The notes under the pieces: model-generated
Database searches by the model: none
Seen by the model: the letters and a program-made list of their open reading frames with translations, nothing else
What the model was told of the DNA's origin: nothing
In this document: positions 1-13,300 of the stretch, in pieces
How positions within the stretch are numbered: the first letter of the stretch is position 1
How the letters are laid out: each line of letters begins with the position of its first letter
Program-made: the position numbers and the translations under genes
Assembly: GCA_008931825.1 (NCBI GenBank)
Contig: QXVZ01003732.1
Coordinates: 6,646 to 50,800 of the forward strand
Reading direction: 5' to 3'
DNA from: Phallusia fumigata
Lineage: Eukaryota > Chordata > Ascidiacea > Phlebobranchia > Ascidiidae
DNA: 44,155 nucleotides

Positions 1-454
1 TAGAAATTTGGAAAGGTAAGCAAACGCAACACTAAAAAAAACTACGTAAGATAAGATGCAATTGTAGTATACGGACCAATCAACTGCCTTAATAATGTAA
101 TCATATTGCTAAAATGTGACAGGTAAATACCGTAAATTGACTTGGTTTTGCAATAAAATGTTCAAAGAAAAATTCGACCAATTTTTTTTTCTCGGCCAAA
201 CCAAATTTTTTTCGGCCAATGGCTTTAAAATTCGGCCAAACTTCTGGAATTTGGCCGAAAAAAGGCCAAACTGGCAACCCTGCTCACAATGGCCAAAGTT
301 CATGCCTCATTCTACTGGTTTCCGCAAAGTCAGACAACTGCCATGTTAATTGTCTGACGAAGTAAGGCGATCCCTGTTACTACCAAATTGTCTATATAGT
401 CTACACTAAACTAACGTTTGTGGTGCGCATGCTGGTCAAAAACGTTTTACGTTT

Positions 455-690
455 TTGGGGCTAGCGGGGTAACCACTGGGGCTATGGGGTTAAACTAAAT
501 TCATGACACACCGCCTTGACCATATCTACCAGCAGTGAAAGTTTCATCCTAATCCATCAAATATTTCATGCCAAAAGTGCATGGACAAGCTGCAGGGGAG
601 AAAAAGAAAAAAAAAGTAAGAAAAAAAAACAAAACAAACAGAGTGACCCCCCCCCCCCCCCCCTTTCAGGAAGGGGACCCATAATTATTG
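455..690 (+). repeat. G-rich dispersed repeat, full-length unit with poly-C tract
   Basis: Head GGGGCTAGCGGGG at 457 with four G-tracts to 489, the CATATCTACCAGCAGTGAAAG core, GTGCATGGACAAGCTGCAGG, an A-rich stretch, a run of 17 C (647-663) and AGGAAGGGGACCCATAATTA. It lies beyond exon 9 of the secreted-protein gene. Confidence 0.8.
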
Positions 691-1217
691 TGTTAACAGA
701 ATTCCCCAAGTTTAAACAACACCCCACCCCCCGTAAAAAAAACCGTAAAAATAATAGGTATCTGTCATGGCCTAATGCGATAGTCTGTGACCCAATTCTC
801 ATGTAACTATATCTCACAACCACTGGAAATTTAATGCGAGTGTCAAATCTTTGTTGCAAATGGCCACTTAAAGCCTAATACATTTTTTGTGTCATATGAA
901 GCAACAAGGGTATTCTTAGTTGCATTTTTCTGTTTGTTGTCAAATAGCATTGAATACCCATGCCAAAAAAGTTGCAAAAGTTCGTTTGCTCCATTTATTA
1001 ATACTTGGTGAAAATAAATGCTTTTCTGGTATGTTGTGCAAGCAGGCACTGTATTGAAACTCTGAAAGGAGCAAAACCTTCAGTAAATTTATGTCTGTGT
1101 AAACAGAAGGTTTTCGAGATGAAGGCGTACGGTGATCAATACTAGACAAACCCAAGGTACATAAAATGTCTGGTAATACTGAATTTAGTTGCTACATATA
1201 CATTAATGATATGTTAC

Positions 1218-1346
1218 GTTTGCATGTTCGTCCATCTTCTGACAGCTTCCAGCATTCCCGAGAACAGCTACAATAATACGTGGAATCAGAAGAGGAGCAT
1301 ATATCCGAGCAACCACCATTGTCAATACTACATGCAGAGGTTGCAC
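1218..1346 (-). CDS. Secreted protein exon 9 (EGF-like domain, residues 396-438)
   Basis: GATSACSIDNGGCSDICSSS, then YYCSCSRECWKLSEDGRTCK. The NGGCS-x-x-C and DGRTC motifs are of the LDL-receptor/LRP EGF type. Exon phase is 1-1, as usual for shuffled EGF exons. Seven cysteines are present instead of six. Acceptor GTTTAG, donor GTAACA. Confidence 0.9.
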
Positions 1347-4300
1347 CTAAACAAAAATGAAAATTATAGGCTTGTGGTTGGTTTGTAGGTATGTTCATGG
1401 TATATCATCTGGCTATTCTAACATAATTGTTTTAAATCCAAATTTAATATTGCAGAGTATCATACAGAAGCACAAACAAGCATACAGGACAGTTTTTTTT
1501 TAAATTCCAGAAGTAGCCTGAGAATTTCATAAGATTTAATAAAAAGGTAAAAGCCAGCGAGGCAACAACTATTTGTGCATCCTGACTGGAGATGTTCAAA
1601 ACAAAACATCGGTCAGATTCAGACCCAAATTCTAATTTTCAATGCTTTTAAAATTTTGAAACTTTTTTGTGACATAAAACATGCAGTGAGGTTTACGAAA
1701 TTTTCTGATAAATATATTAGTATTGTGCAAGCAATAATACATCTGCACCTCTCCTTTATTCTAGAACACATAGTTTAATAATCAATTTTAAAAAAATTTT
1801 GGAATCAGCTGGAGCTAACCTGAGGTCGGTAATTTGTCAAAGCAAACCATAGCATAACAGGGAGCAACCCATTTATTTAGAAAGCAGTGTTTCTATTTAT
1901 GGTAACATAGCACAGCAGAACAATATTCAAGAAAATATGTAAAGGTTGACGTAATACACAAAAGCCTCCAATGACCATTTAAAGTGTCAGCACAACACAA
2001 AGGTAATTTTGTTTTAGCAAAACATGAAACGAAATTAAACACTTACCTGCAACCAACAATGTGATACATCTTTGAACAGATGACAACCTAAAAAATGTTT
2101 TTCAACGTTGACAAATTATAGTAATAAATAGAACTTAGAAGGGTGGCTTTTACTATATTGCAATTACACAAATATAAACAATTTGAAAAGGATATAATAT
2201 ATTTCCCTACATAACTTGTGTTATTGATTGAAATAGTGGGTGAGTATAACATTAACTTGAGTAAACAAAATAACACACCACTATGGCAACAACAACAAAC
2301 TTTACTGAACTAGGTTAATTGCTGTGGCTACAGGGTTTAACATGCAAATCAATGAGCTGTAATAGCATGTTCTATAAACTGTCTAATATTCAATTCACAA
2401 TTTTTTATTAACCCCATTTTAGGGGGCTAAGAGGGTAACATATGGGGTTTGAGAATCAAACAAATTAAACAACTAACCACAACGACCCATTTTACAATCT
2501 GTCAAAATTTGTCAAATTATAAATTTTTAATTGTTAATTTAATTGTCAATGGTGCGTATATGCCCCTAAAAATGTTTTATTTTTTGGGACCTAGTGGGGT
2601 AACCACTGGTGCTATGAAGTCATACAAAACAGTTGACACAACTCCATGACTATACCTACCACCTGTATAAATGTTTTTTGAATAGGTCAAATATTATGGG
2701 CTTAAAAGTGCATGGACCAACCTGCTTAAAATAAACAGTAAAAAAATATGGAAAGCGTGGCATACTTTTTTCAAGAGCATTGAAATGTACATAAAATACC
2801 CCAGATATGATGACCTAGTAGGGGCCATTGGGGTTACATGCAACTGTCCACATTCAGGCATGCCCATCTCAACATGTTTCACATGTTCATTACTTTTTTA
2901 CATTTTTAAAAATTAGGTTTGTTATTTCAGTTTTTAACAGAAACCTAAAATAAAATTACTCTTTATATCTCTTTGATACTTGCATGGCTGTCTGTCAAAA
3001 TATAATGCTTTGTGGCTTGTAATACAAAATAGTAGCACCGCTACGATTTTATACCAAAACAGATTCATTGTGACATTAAAAAAATGTTTTCCAACAGAAA
3101 AAACAACTTTACCCAGCTGAATCCTTTGCAGTGAAACAAAATATGCTTTTGCCCGATTGTTCAGGTAATGGTGTCCAGGACACATTCATTCTAAACACCT
3201 TATTATCAAGCTCTTCAAGGTTTGATTTTTCTGAACCAAATGGGAATATGAAGGTGATATCTGTAATACTAAAAATGCAAAGTTAAAGCCAATTAACAAA
3301 AATGTTACATAGTTACATTTTCAACTTAAAGGTCCATAGGCTACAAATTTGAATGAAATATGGATACAAGAAACTATTTGGGAAACCATTCTATTTGAGC
3401 CTAAAATTACCTTATTACACTTTTACTCAGCTCTAAAACTTACTTCAAACAGTTACTTACTTATGAGAATCAGTGGAAGGCTTTACATAAACTGACGTTG
3501 TGAATGGGGAACCAATCACAGCACTAATTTCTTGATTAACTGGTGGTGTTTCCCCAGTAAACTCCGGTTTGGCAGCACAAGGTTCCGTTGATTCATAAAC
3601 TGTGAAACCCAATTTTGGTAATAGTTGTTGGCATCTAATTTCAAATGTTCAATTCTTACTTCTGACCAAAAATTGCAGGGGAACGTAACTTAAAACATCA
3701 TCAGGGCTTAAGCTCAAAGAAGAACTTTCGTTTGAAACAGTAATGGCCCCTTTCGGATAATCCTCAATGATTATTGCCACAGATACTGTTGTGTTACTTC
3801 CACCCCCAGAATATGTCAGCCGGCATTCTTCCTAAACCAAAACTTCCTAAATTAAGTCTTCACTAAACATTACAAAAAACAGTAGAAAATAAATTAGAAC
3901 CATAACAGTACATTAAAAGTATTAAACGTGTAAGGGTCAGAACCAAAGGTCTTCTATTAGACCAAGTACCAAGTACCTTATGTTAATACATATTGCAAAA
4001 CCCAGTCTGCTGCACTCAGTGCACTAGACTTTTTTAAACCTGGATGTTTAAATATATTATGTACAAGAGTTTTAGGTCTAAACCAAGTGCCAAAAAAGTG
4101 TGATACTTGGAACAGAGAGGTTACCCAGAGTTGTAAGTCAGGCTGAGCTTTAGTTTTAAAAAAGTTGGGCTGGATTCAGTCCATAATCAACACTTTGCCA
4201 CATTCGAGTTGAAATTCCACTCTCTTTACATACATATGTGTTCTCACAGGGTTATAAAAACCTCCTACAAAGAACAACACACAAGAGAATATTGGACGAC

Positions 4301-7300
4301 ATCTTGCCTGGCAAAATTGCTTCATTAGGTAAATTTACCTTTTAGGCCTATTCAATAATTTTTTTGGTTCAGTCTAAAATCATGTGCTTAATTGCAAATC
4401 TACATGTAGCCTGCATTGTTTGCCTTAGTTGGTCCCTTGGAAATGCAAAAGTAAGCTTTTCATAAACAACATGTCTTTGTTGCAAATTATTTTATCATAA
4501 ATGTAACAAAGCGAAAGATAATTCGCCTGTAATTAACTAGTTTGACAGAGGATTTGAGGTGTAACAGAGAGAGAGTGCAATATTATTTAGTCTTGAGTTT
4601 CAACCTCTGACATAACATGTCAAAGTGCAAGTATGACCCTGGATAACTTAAGTATGAATTTATGACATTACCAACCAAGTGACACAAACTTTAGGAGGGC
4701 AAATTTTATCAAAGTTGAACATTGTTTGATAATTTGACTAATTTTAGGGGGTTAGTGGAGTAACTGATGGGACTATAATGGTTAAGGAAAGCAGTCGATA
4801 CACCTACATGGCCCAAAAATCTGTTTAGTTTCATCCAATTTGGACATTGTTTATGTAAAGAAGCTGCAAGACTACCATAATGAAGGGAGTTCCTTTACCA
4901 CTAGAGGGAGCTACAAGGCTAACACCAGTGCCCCAAGTTATGTCAAATTTATTTGCACTTAGTCAAATCGTCATTGTTGAACAATTTCATAAAACAGCAA
5001 GGACACCGAAAAAATCATAGGTTATCGGGTCAATTGTTTTGTGTTCACTAAGCCAGTGACGACCCCCAACACCAGCTATGAACTGTTGAAGTTTTACTTA
5101 ACTGGGACAAGTGGTTTATAATGTATGTAAGGTAACACCACTATCATGTGTAACCTTATCATCACAGAAACTTTTCATTTGTGGTGTGAGTAGGCATACA
5201 AAATGTTTGAAAAGTGTATTTTTTCAGGGCTGGCAAGATAACCACTGGGGCAATAAGGTTAATCAAAATGCATGGCACAACCCCATTACCATATCTACCA
5301 GCTGCAAAAGTTGCATCTAAATCTATTGCAAAAGTGCATGGACAAGCTGCAGAAAAAAGTGACCCATAAATATTCACATTGAAATAAACACAACCTGGAA
5401 AACTTGTAAAATGAGAGCTACTAACAGCTTCTATCTTACACTTATCTCCATAAAACAGAATAGTTCAATAATTTTACCTGTTGCAAACTAAAGTGGACAT
5501 ACTCAAAACATTTATCACCACATTCTTCTTCACTTCTTCCAAAACGACACAAAATTTTGTCATCATCATCATCTGTCACTGGTATTTTTATGGTAATTGG
5601 ACATCCTCTTTGCATCCTACAAAGATCCAGTTAAACCAGTTGAATAAAATAGTCTCTTTAGGGACATAGGCCTCGATTCCCGGGGTTGCAGGGGTAACGG
5701 TTTACATAAAATTTTATGCTACCACCCCAGAAATTTCTTGGATTGTTGCTTGCACCGACACAAGGATTTTCTGAAGACTTGTTAACACAAAATACATGCG
5801 AGGTAAGCGACACATTTTTTTTCATTCGTTAAACAATGCAGGAGGAAGTCCCATTTTGCGCATCTCTTGTGCTACATGCTCCGATAATGTTAGTGATAAC
5901 AGAGAGTATAATATAACTACAAACCAACGGACGTACTTTGCATAACTGTATCACATGTCAGACCGCTCATATTTGACCATTTCTACACCCCCACACAAAA
6001 AAAAACATTTTGTTAAAAATCGATGCATATGTTTAAGGATAACTAGCAGCCCAATAGCATTTGGTTTGATTCAAGTGATTGGTCATACAGACGAATCCTG
6101 TTAATCGCATAGCCAATTTGCCAAGCGTTTTTATGCGATTAACCGGAATCACTAAAATAGCACATGTTGTCAACAGAAGTGCTAATTAACACATTTCCCG
6201 GCTGAGGTAACGTTGCTATGGCACTCATATATGGCACCAGAAATTCATTCTTTGTAAACAGCATGAAATAACTTTTTTTTTCCAAACCTAGGTCAAAGTT
6301 CACACCACAACGCAGAACGTGACATCACATTTCCTAACCGCCGTGCATTAGGTCACGTGAGTCGAGAAAGGTTGGAAATGCACACATATTATACACACGC
6401 TGCACGCAGATTTGTGACAGGAACGTTCTTGTTTCCCACTTGCCCGTGAATAAGGATTTACATTTTAGATTTATTTGCTTATAATTTTAACTTTATGACA
6501 ACTAGCCTTTCTAAACTTAAAAAAACTTCTCCAGTCAAGAACTGTTGCTTAATTAGGCTCAACCAAAACAAGCTAAGAACATGGCTGTCTTGAAAGCAAT
6601 AGCATCGTATCTTCTTACCTAATTTATGCCTCGCATATTTTAACAAAAACATCAGACTGTGCGACTTTCACAGGCAAACCCACAATCCGGTTTATTGAAT
6701 AAATCGTTTAAACTATATTTAATTAACCGGATTATGCAATTAAGCATTAATAGATTAACTGGAGTATTTTCTTAACAAGTAATGGGCTACTGTTTGGGAT
6801 TAACGATTCCTATGCAATAAACTGGGTTATGCAATTAACCGGTATGCAATTAACCGGATTCGTCTGTACTTCGAAACTATAAAGGGCATGATTTTTCACA
6901 AACAATAAAGTTTTTATAAATCAGTGCTTAAAAGTTCCAGTGGTAACTAGAAAGGATAATGGAGTTGAATTAAAACAGCTTATTCAAATAATAAAAATGT
7001 TAGATGGAAAGGGACTTGTCATGTCGGTAAACCTACCCCTTAGTTGCGCCCATGTTTTTTGGCAACCCACATCTCTACTACACCTGCCATAACTGCTCCT
7101 ACACATCGCCAACATGTTTGCAAATAAACGAAGACCCAAATTCATATATCGCAGGAAAGCACCCATACAGAAACGCTTCTTGAAATTACATTACTGAGAG
7201 ACATATGTTGTTATTCTAACACTGAGCCTTGCATATTTAATGTTTTGCGATGTTTCTGAGGATGCCTGCATTAATAATATACAAAAAATACGGACGCAAT

Positions 7301-10300
7301 ACACCTTTTAATGCTTGAGCACTAAGATCAAACATTTTAGCTTTTTTTGGAAATTAAAGATTCAACAATGGCCAGATCATGTTATGATAAAAATACTTTT
7401 TGAATTTATTTGTCAGTGGGACTTCAATGAAGGTTTCTCAATGATCGCATATTAAAGTTTTCATTAGTGATTTTAAAGGCTGTAAACAGTACAGGATGTT
7501 GTCACAGTAGGCTAGGACTGCAGTCAGATGAAAAGAAACACTCATGAAAATCTGCTGGAGAGTCCTTAAAGTTTATAAGTTCTGAAACGCAATCTCAGTC
7601 AGAAAACAGAAAAATGAGCAGCACTTATGTTAACAATGTGCACTTTATAAAGTGAAACCAACACTAGTTGAATATATTCCAGTTAATCTCATAAAAAGCT
7701 TGGCGAATTGGCTGTGCAGTTAACCCAGATTGTCTTTAATAGGTATGTATGTTTATTTATTTCTCAGCGTATTATACCTTAGACAATGGTCATTAATGGT
7801 GCACTGTGTGTCGTTGCGTGTGAAATGAATTAGACATTTTTCCAGCAATATAGAAACCACAGGCAGTAGTCGTTGTTTTGTTGTTATTTGTGCAACATGA
7901 CAAAACAGGAGTGGCAGTGTCTCAATATTTATTTCAAAATAGCCCTGACAGAAACCACCTACCTCACAACTGGGTGAGACCCAGACTCTGGAGATGAATT
8001 TGGTTTATCAGTGTCAGACCTTATTCCCATAAGAACCATAAACTGCAATCTCCAAGCACATCCATGGTTGTACAATCCATTAACCCAACATCTTCCTTCA
8101 TACCTACATAGTTTGTTTTAACAATTAAAAAAGAACAACAATTTTCTTTCTTAATGATATTTAGTTTGACCTTGTAATGGTTTCGAAATTAGTTAAACTA
8201 AATTCTGTAAAATTTTCAATACTGTTTTGATGAACCATATTTTGGCAGTTGTTTACAACCCTTTTGGTAGTAAAGTTTCCCATGCAGACTTAAATCCAAA
8301 TTTGATGTTTACATTGGGTAATTTGAGCTGATATTACCTTGTCCAAAAAGGTGCGTATGCGAGCATGTGGAATTCGTTTGAATTTTGTATTAATGCAAGT
8401 GGCATTCAAGGATGCAGCAGAGCCATTTGCCTGCATTTTGGCTAATTATTGACCAACCATTTTATCATGTTAATAAAAAACAACAAAAGGGTGCAAGCAG
8501 TAACAGGAGTATCGCCATGAGCATCAGCAAAAATTTAGAAAAATTGATGACTCGCTTTAGTTTGTGATTGCGTCAGAACTCGTCTCAGTTTGTGATTGCA
8601 TCAGGATGAAAATTGACTTACTGGTTCAGGCCTTTCACTTATTAAAACTTTTTACAACCTTCACACCCAACTGTAATGACTACACATCTGACATTGTTTA
8701 GACATTGAAATTACAGAAGATGCAATAGAAAGCTAAGTATATGCATACTTCTTAAAGTTTAACAAACAGTTTGTTGTCAATTATTGTGTCATTGCAATTA
8801 TGTGTGCCATTCTGCATAAATATGTAAGATTTTGATTCAATATTCTCAAAACAACTATTCTAGAATTGCAAGCTATTCTACTTTAAACATCCGTAAGTAC
8901 AGCACACAATTTGTTTTTTCAGTTGTGCAGACCTGCTGTAGACAAACCTTGCACTGAGCAAAATAGGTGGCTTTACCAATTTTTTTTACTCAAACTTGAA
9001 AGTTGCATTTGTTCTTTTCCATGCAAGTTCTCCAACAACCAGATAGTCTCTTGCCATGGATTCTATTCCTATCACAGGCTACATAGTCCATTCTGTGCAT
9101 TGTTATAACCTTTCTTTAATCAAGTTTAGGTAAAACAATTTATGAGAAAAGACTAATAATATGTATAAAGCAGTCATATTGGTTATATCCAATCTAACAC
9201 CTGAAGGTCCCCGTCTAACACCAATTTAAAAAAAAGATATTCTCAGCATAATTAAAAACTTTTAAGTTTGGTTTTTATGTCCTTGTTACCATGGAGAAAC
9301 CTGCATGCCTTTATTTGCTATTTTAATATTATTCAGAATATTAAGGTGTGTAAAAGTGTTTTGCAAAGTCAACCAAAAATGAACATCTACATACGTTTGC
9401 TAATTTCACAATTGTGCAAACGATTGACACAATGTTATGATTGACGCAATTTTAAGCTACTGTTTAGGCCATGTCTTGTGTGTCAACATAAAAATATAAA
9501 TAATATCGCGAGCAATTAAACGGTATTGTGTAAAAAAGCTACCGGTTTCGCAAACGACAAAATCGCAGATACACATGTAACGAACAACATCGTCTTTACG
9601 TAGTAAAGCGTGACGATGATCGGTTGGGGAGCTTTCATTTAGTTGTCGCCCAATGTTTTAGATTCGATTGTTTTCAAAAATGATACGGCTATTTTTTATT
9701 CGGTTTACCCCTTATTTGTGACGAAAAAAATATCTGTATTGTGATGTCATAACTTTCCGTCAATCGATGTGACGTCATGTACACAAATATTACTCATGCT
9801 TACCACTAACAACCACAAGCATCTTCCAAATTCAATCAGCGCGTTTAGTTTCGCGACATACGTTTGTGAACAAATAAAAAATACACAACAAAATAGAATG
9901 GTAACGTTGTTTTAGGCACAATATTTAAATGATAAAGTAAGTTTTTGAACCGCATCTCGGACTTTGATTTAATTCAAACCACAACAACTTCACACCAAAT
10001 ATGGAAGAGCTTACCCAAAATAATATTCCTAAACGTGCGAAGCAACTAAGCTCGCCTTTTTGGAGGGACACTATTGTTGCTGCATGCTAACTTTTTTTCG
10101 TCAAAGCATTCTGCCATTTTAAGGTTTACCAACTAATTGCCTTGACGTCACAACCAACTTAAGGGTAATTTACTCACCATATAAACACTGGTTCGAGCTG
10201 GGTAACGTTGTATGTAATTCGGTTATATCCAACCATCCAGTCTTCATCAACATCTTTTTCCACACATTTAAAATCAGCTGTTGCAATTTCAGTTTCATCT

Positions 10301-13300
10301 TCTGTTTGCCAGATTCCGAAACCGTCGATTTGTACTTTATTGGCCAGATTGTCGCTACTGCACATGTCATTTCCATTGTAAGAAGTCCTCCAATTGAGAT
10401 TATATTCAATCTGGATCTACAGTAAACCTCGGTTATTCCGGATCTTCTTCGTATCCCGATAAAATTGGAGGTACACATGATTTTTTGTGTTTTTCTTAAC
10501 AAAGCGCTTCGATTAATCCGGATATTTCTATCCGGATCTTCACCCTATCCGTAAAAAGTTGCTCTTTTTACATCTTCTCATCCGAATTTTTACTTTATAA
10601 ACGACAAATTCGTACACCAAACTTTGCATGTTGCAGTTAAAATTTATTCATACCAATTAACTGCTTACTGTTGGATACTTAGTTTACTGCATTCAACTCC
10701 ACAGTTTACATCTTTGTAAAATCGTAATCACTCAGCTGACTAAACGCCATTATTGCCGCGCGTATGACGCAACAGTCAATTGTCCTGTATGTCGCCCAGT
10801 GCTTTTTTAACGGTGGCCCACAGGAACAATTCAACAATTTTTTTGCAAACAGTTTTTTTTTTTTCGGTACAAACATTTTTTAGTGCAAACATTTTTTTTG
10901 CAGACAGTTTTTTTTGTGCAGACATCTTTTATTCAGTTCAACAATTTTTTTGCAGACAATTATTTTGTACCTTGTACGGCGTATCAAAAATAGCAAATTA
11001 CTTCTTCTTGTGCAATATAGTACGCGGACATAATATCAACCATAATCAAACCATTTACGCTGACGCCTAACGGTTAGAACTATTAAGGTGGGGGTGAGAG
11101 TAGAAAATCTAATAAACATAGTAAGCTATTTGATTTGCGGATTGTCGAAAATACTACAGGCACTAAGTTTGAGGTTGGGGTCGTGACTAGGAATGGGGCT
11201 GGGGTTAATAAATCAAAATCAAATCCACATTCAACAGTTCCTATTTAATCAGTACAAAAATGAAGTACCCGTACGTCACTGGTCATGAAGCTGACGCACC
11301 ACAATGCCCTTTGTTCCCATTGTCAAAACCCTTTGTGAAGCAGAAATCTGGTTTGCGTCGATGCTGCAGTTCGTTGGTCAGTGTGTCTTCCTAGCACCTG
11401 TAGTATTTCCGACGGTCCGCAAACTTTATAGCCTACTACGTTTATTAGCTTTTCTAGTCCCATTCCCGTTATGCCAGCAGTTTTCGACCCATAAAGCTAC
11501 ACCTGCCGTTACTTTATTAGTCTGTTTGGACTGTATTTTGATTTAAAATACATTTAAAGCAATGGTGCATTTAACAAATATACAAGCCGTCTTTTTTCAT
11601 ATATCCAACCCCGCCACACAGAGACTTTAAAACGTATGTCCAGTTTTAGTGGGTGTTAAGAATGTGTCGAGGCGATTAATAGTTGTGGAGTACAAATTGG
11701 TTAAGCGAGTATCGCCCATTTCTAGGTACAAAAATTCTATGGATCCAGTAAGTTTTGATGCTTGCGCTTGGTACATACTGTGTTTTAGTAATAAACAACA
11801 CGTCACACCGTTTCAATATGTTACGGTGACCGCCTAATTACTTGGGCCGGCGCTGTTGCTGACAGCTACCGAGTGCGAAATTGCGCAAGAAGTAGTAGTT
11901 TGCTATTTTTGATACGCCGTATAAGGCACAAAAGAATTGTCTGCAAAAAAACTTGTTAAATTGTATTTGTGGGCCACCGTATTCAGTGCGTATGGTTAAA
12001 CTATATCAATAAATTCGTTTTATTTTCAAGAAATTCTATCATCATTGGGTCGGTCATGTGTTAATTAAGGTGATTTTTATAATCAACGTCCATCTGGATT
12101 ACGTCAGACCTAAAATAAACGTACTATTCCGTTAAACTGGATCTTGGTCTAATCCTGTGCTATTTATGGATGTTTGTGCAACCTTCTGTTATACGCTTTA
12201 TTGCACATTGCAGAACAGCCCTTTTACTGATACATCAGATCTGCTCATGCGCGAACTGCAGTGTGGCTGAGGGCACTTTGTGGATATAGTTTCAGGTTTC
12301 TCTGTATTAGTTTTTTGTTTTTTCCTAGGTCTCTTGATCGGTTAGTAATTATGATCTAAAGGGTAATATTGTTTATTATGTGTGCTAAGCCGGTCTATGA
12401 AGTTCTTGCAGTTGTAAATTATAGTGACGAGCAGTGAAAGCTCGTTGCTGAATTGGTGGGGGTACGCTAGCTGGAAGGAGGCCAATATGCTAACTCTCCA
12501 CTTTAGTACATTTACGAATAGGGTGCACACTTTTTAAGCACAACACACGTGGAGTTAGCCTATCGTGCTGCTTGCGCAAAGATTGAACAGATGTTTTTTG
12601 CATTATTTCGTAAATTGGGGAATATAGCTACTGACATTACCCGTAAGGATTGTACAAGTGGGAGTTAAGAATTAAACAAAAAGGACTTACATTATAGAAT
12701 GTTATCGATAATATCAATTAGGGCGTCATCAAGTGGAACTGTAGTTCTATAAAGCCTAGGGACGTCACTTTTAGGTTTGCTATTTTTTACAATATTTAGA
12801 TACAGTGCAAACGCCTTCAACTTTTTGTGCAATTCAGAACATTTAATCTTCAACTCAAAATAGTTCTCAAAAATAGTAAAAATAAAGTTTGTTTGTCGGA
12901 ATTGATAAATTGGTTGTCGGGCATTTAGTACTGACCCGACCCCCGAAAACGCTCTGGCTTACACATGTAGCCGATTGACATGCCTGTTTTTCGGGGGCAA
13001 AATATATAAAGTTGGGGATAAAAAATGTCTGGTCGTTTTATATAGCTTTTTGAAAGAAATAAAAGCAAAGTGGGTGGCCCGCTTAGGTGGAGAGAATACC
13101 TTTTAGATTTTAATCTCATTCTCGTTCACACGCGCTTTAAATGGGTGCAAAGCTTTTCTGACGTACAGTACATTTTATCTAACGCTTGTGTATTAAAAAG
13201 TCGTAAAAAATCTTTTTGGGCCCAACGTTGCAAACGTCAGTTTTTAGTTTTTTTTTTTTGATGAGTAAATTAGAGAGGCCCTACAAAAGCTAAAAACCAG

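Noticed and set aside
566-859. Minus-strand 97-codon frame with a poly-Gly run
   Set aside because: The Gly run is the 17-C homopolymer of the G-rich repeat; the rest is repeat sequence.
10170-10502. Minus-strand 110-codon frame across exon 2 of the secreted-protein gene
   Set aside because: It reads another frame than the exon and runs into the pogo-like terminus; the DWMVGYN frame continues in phase into exon 3 and carries the family motifs.
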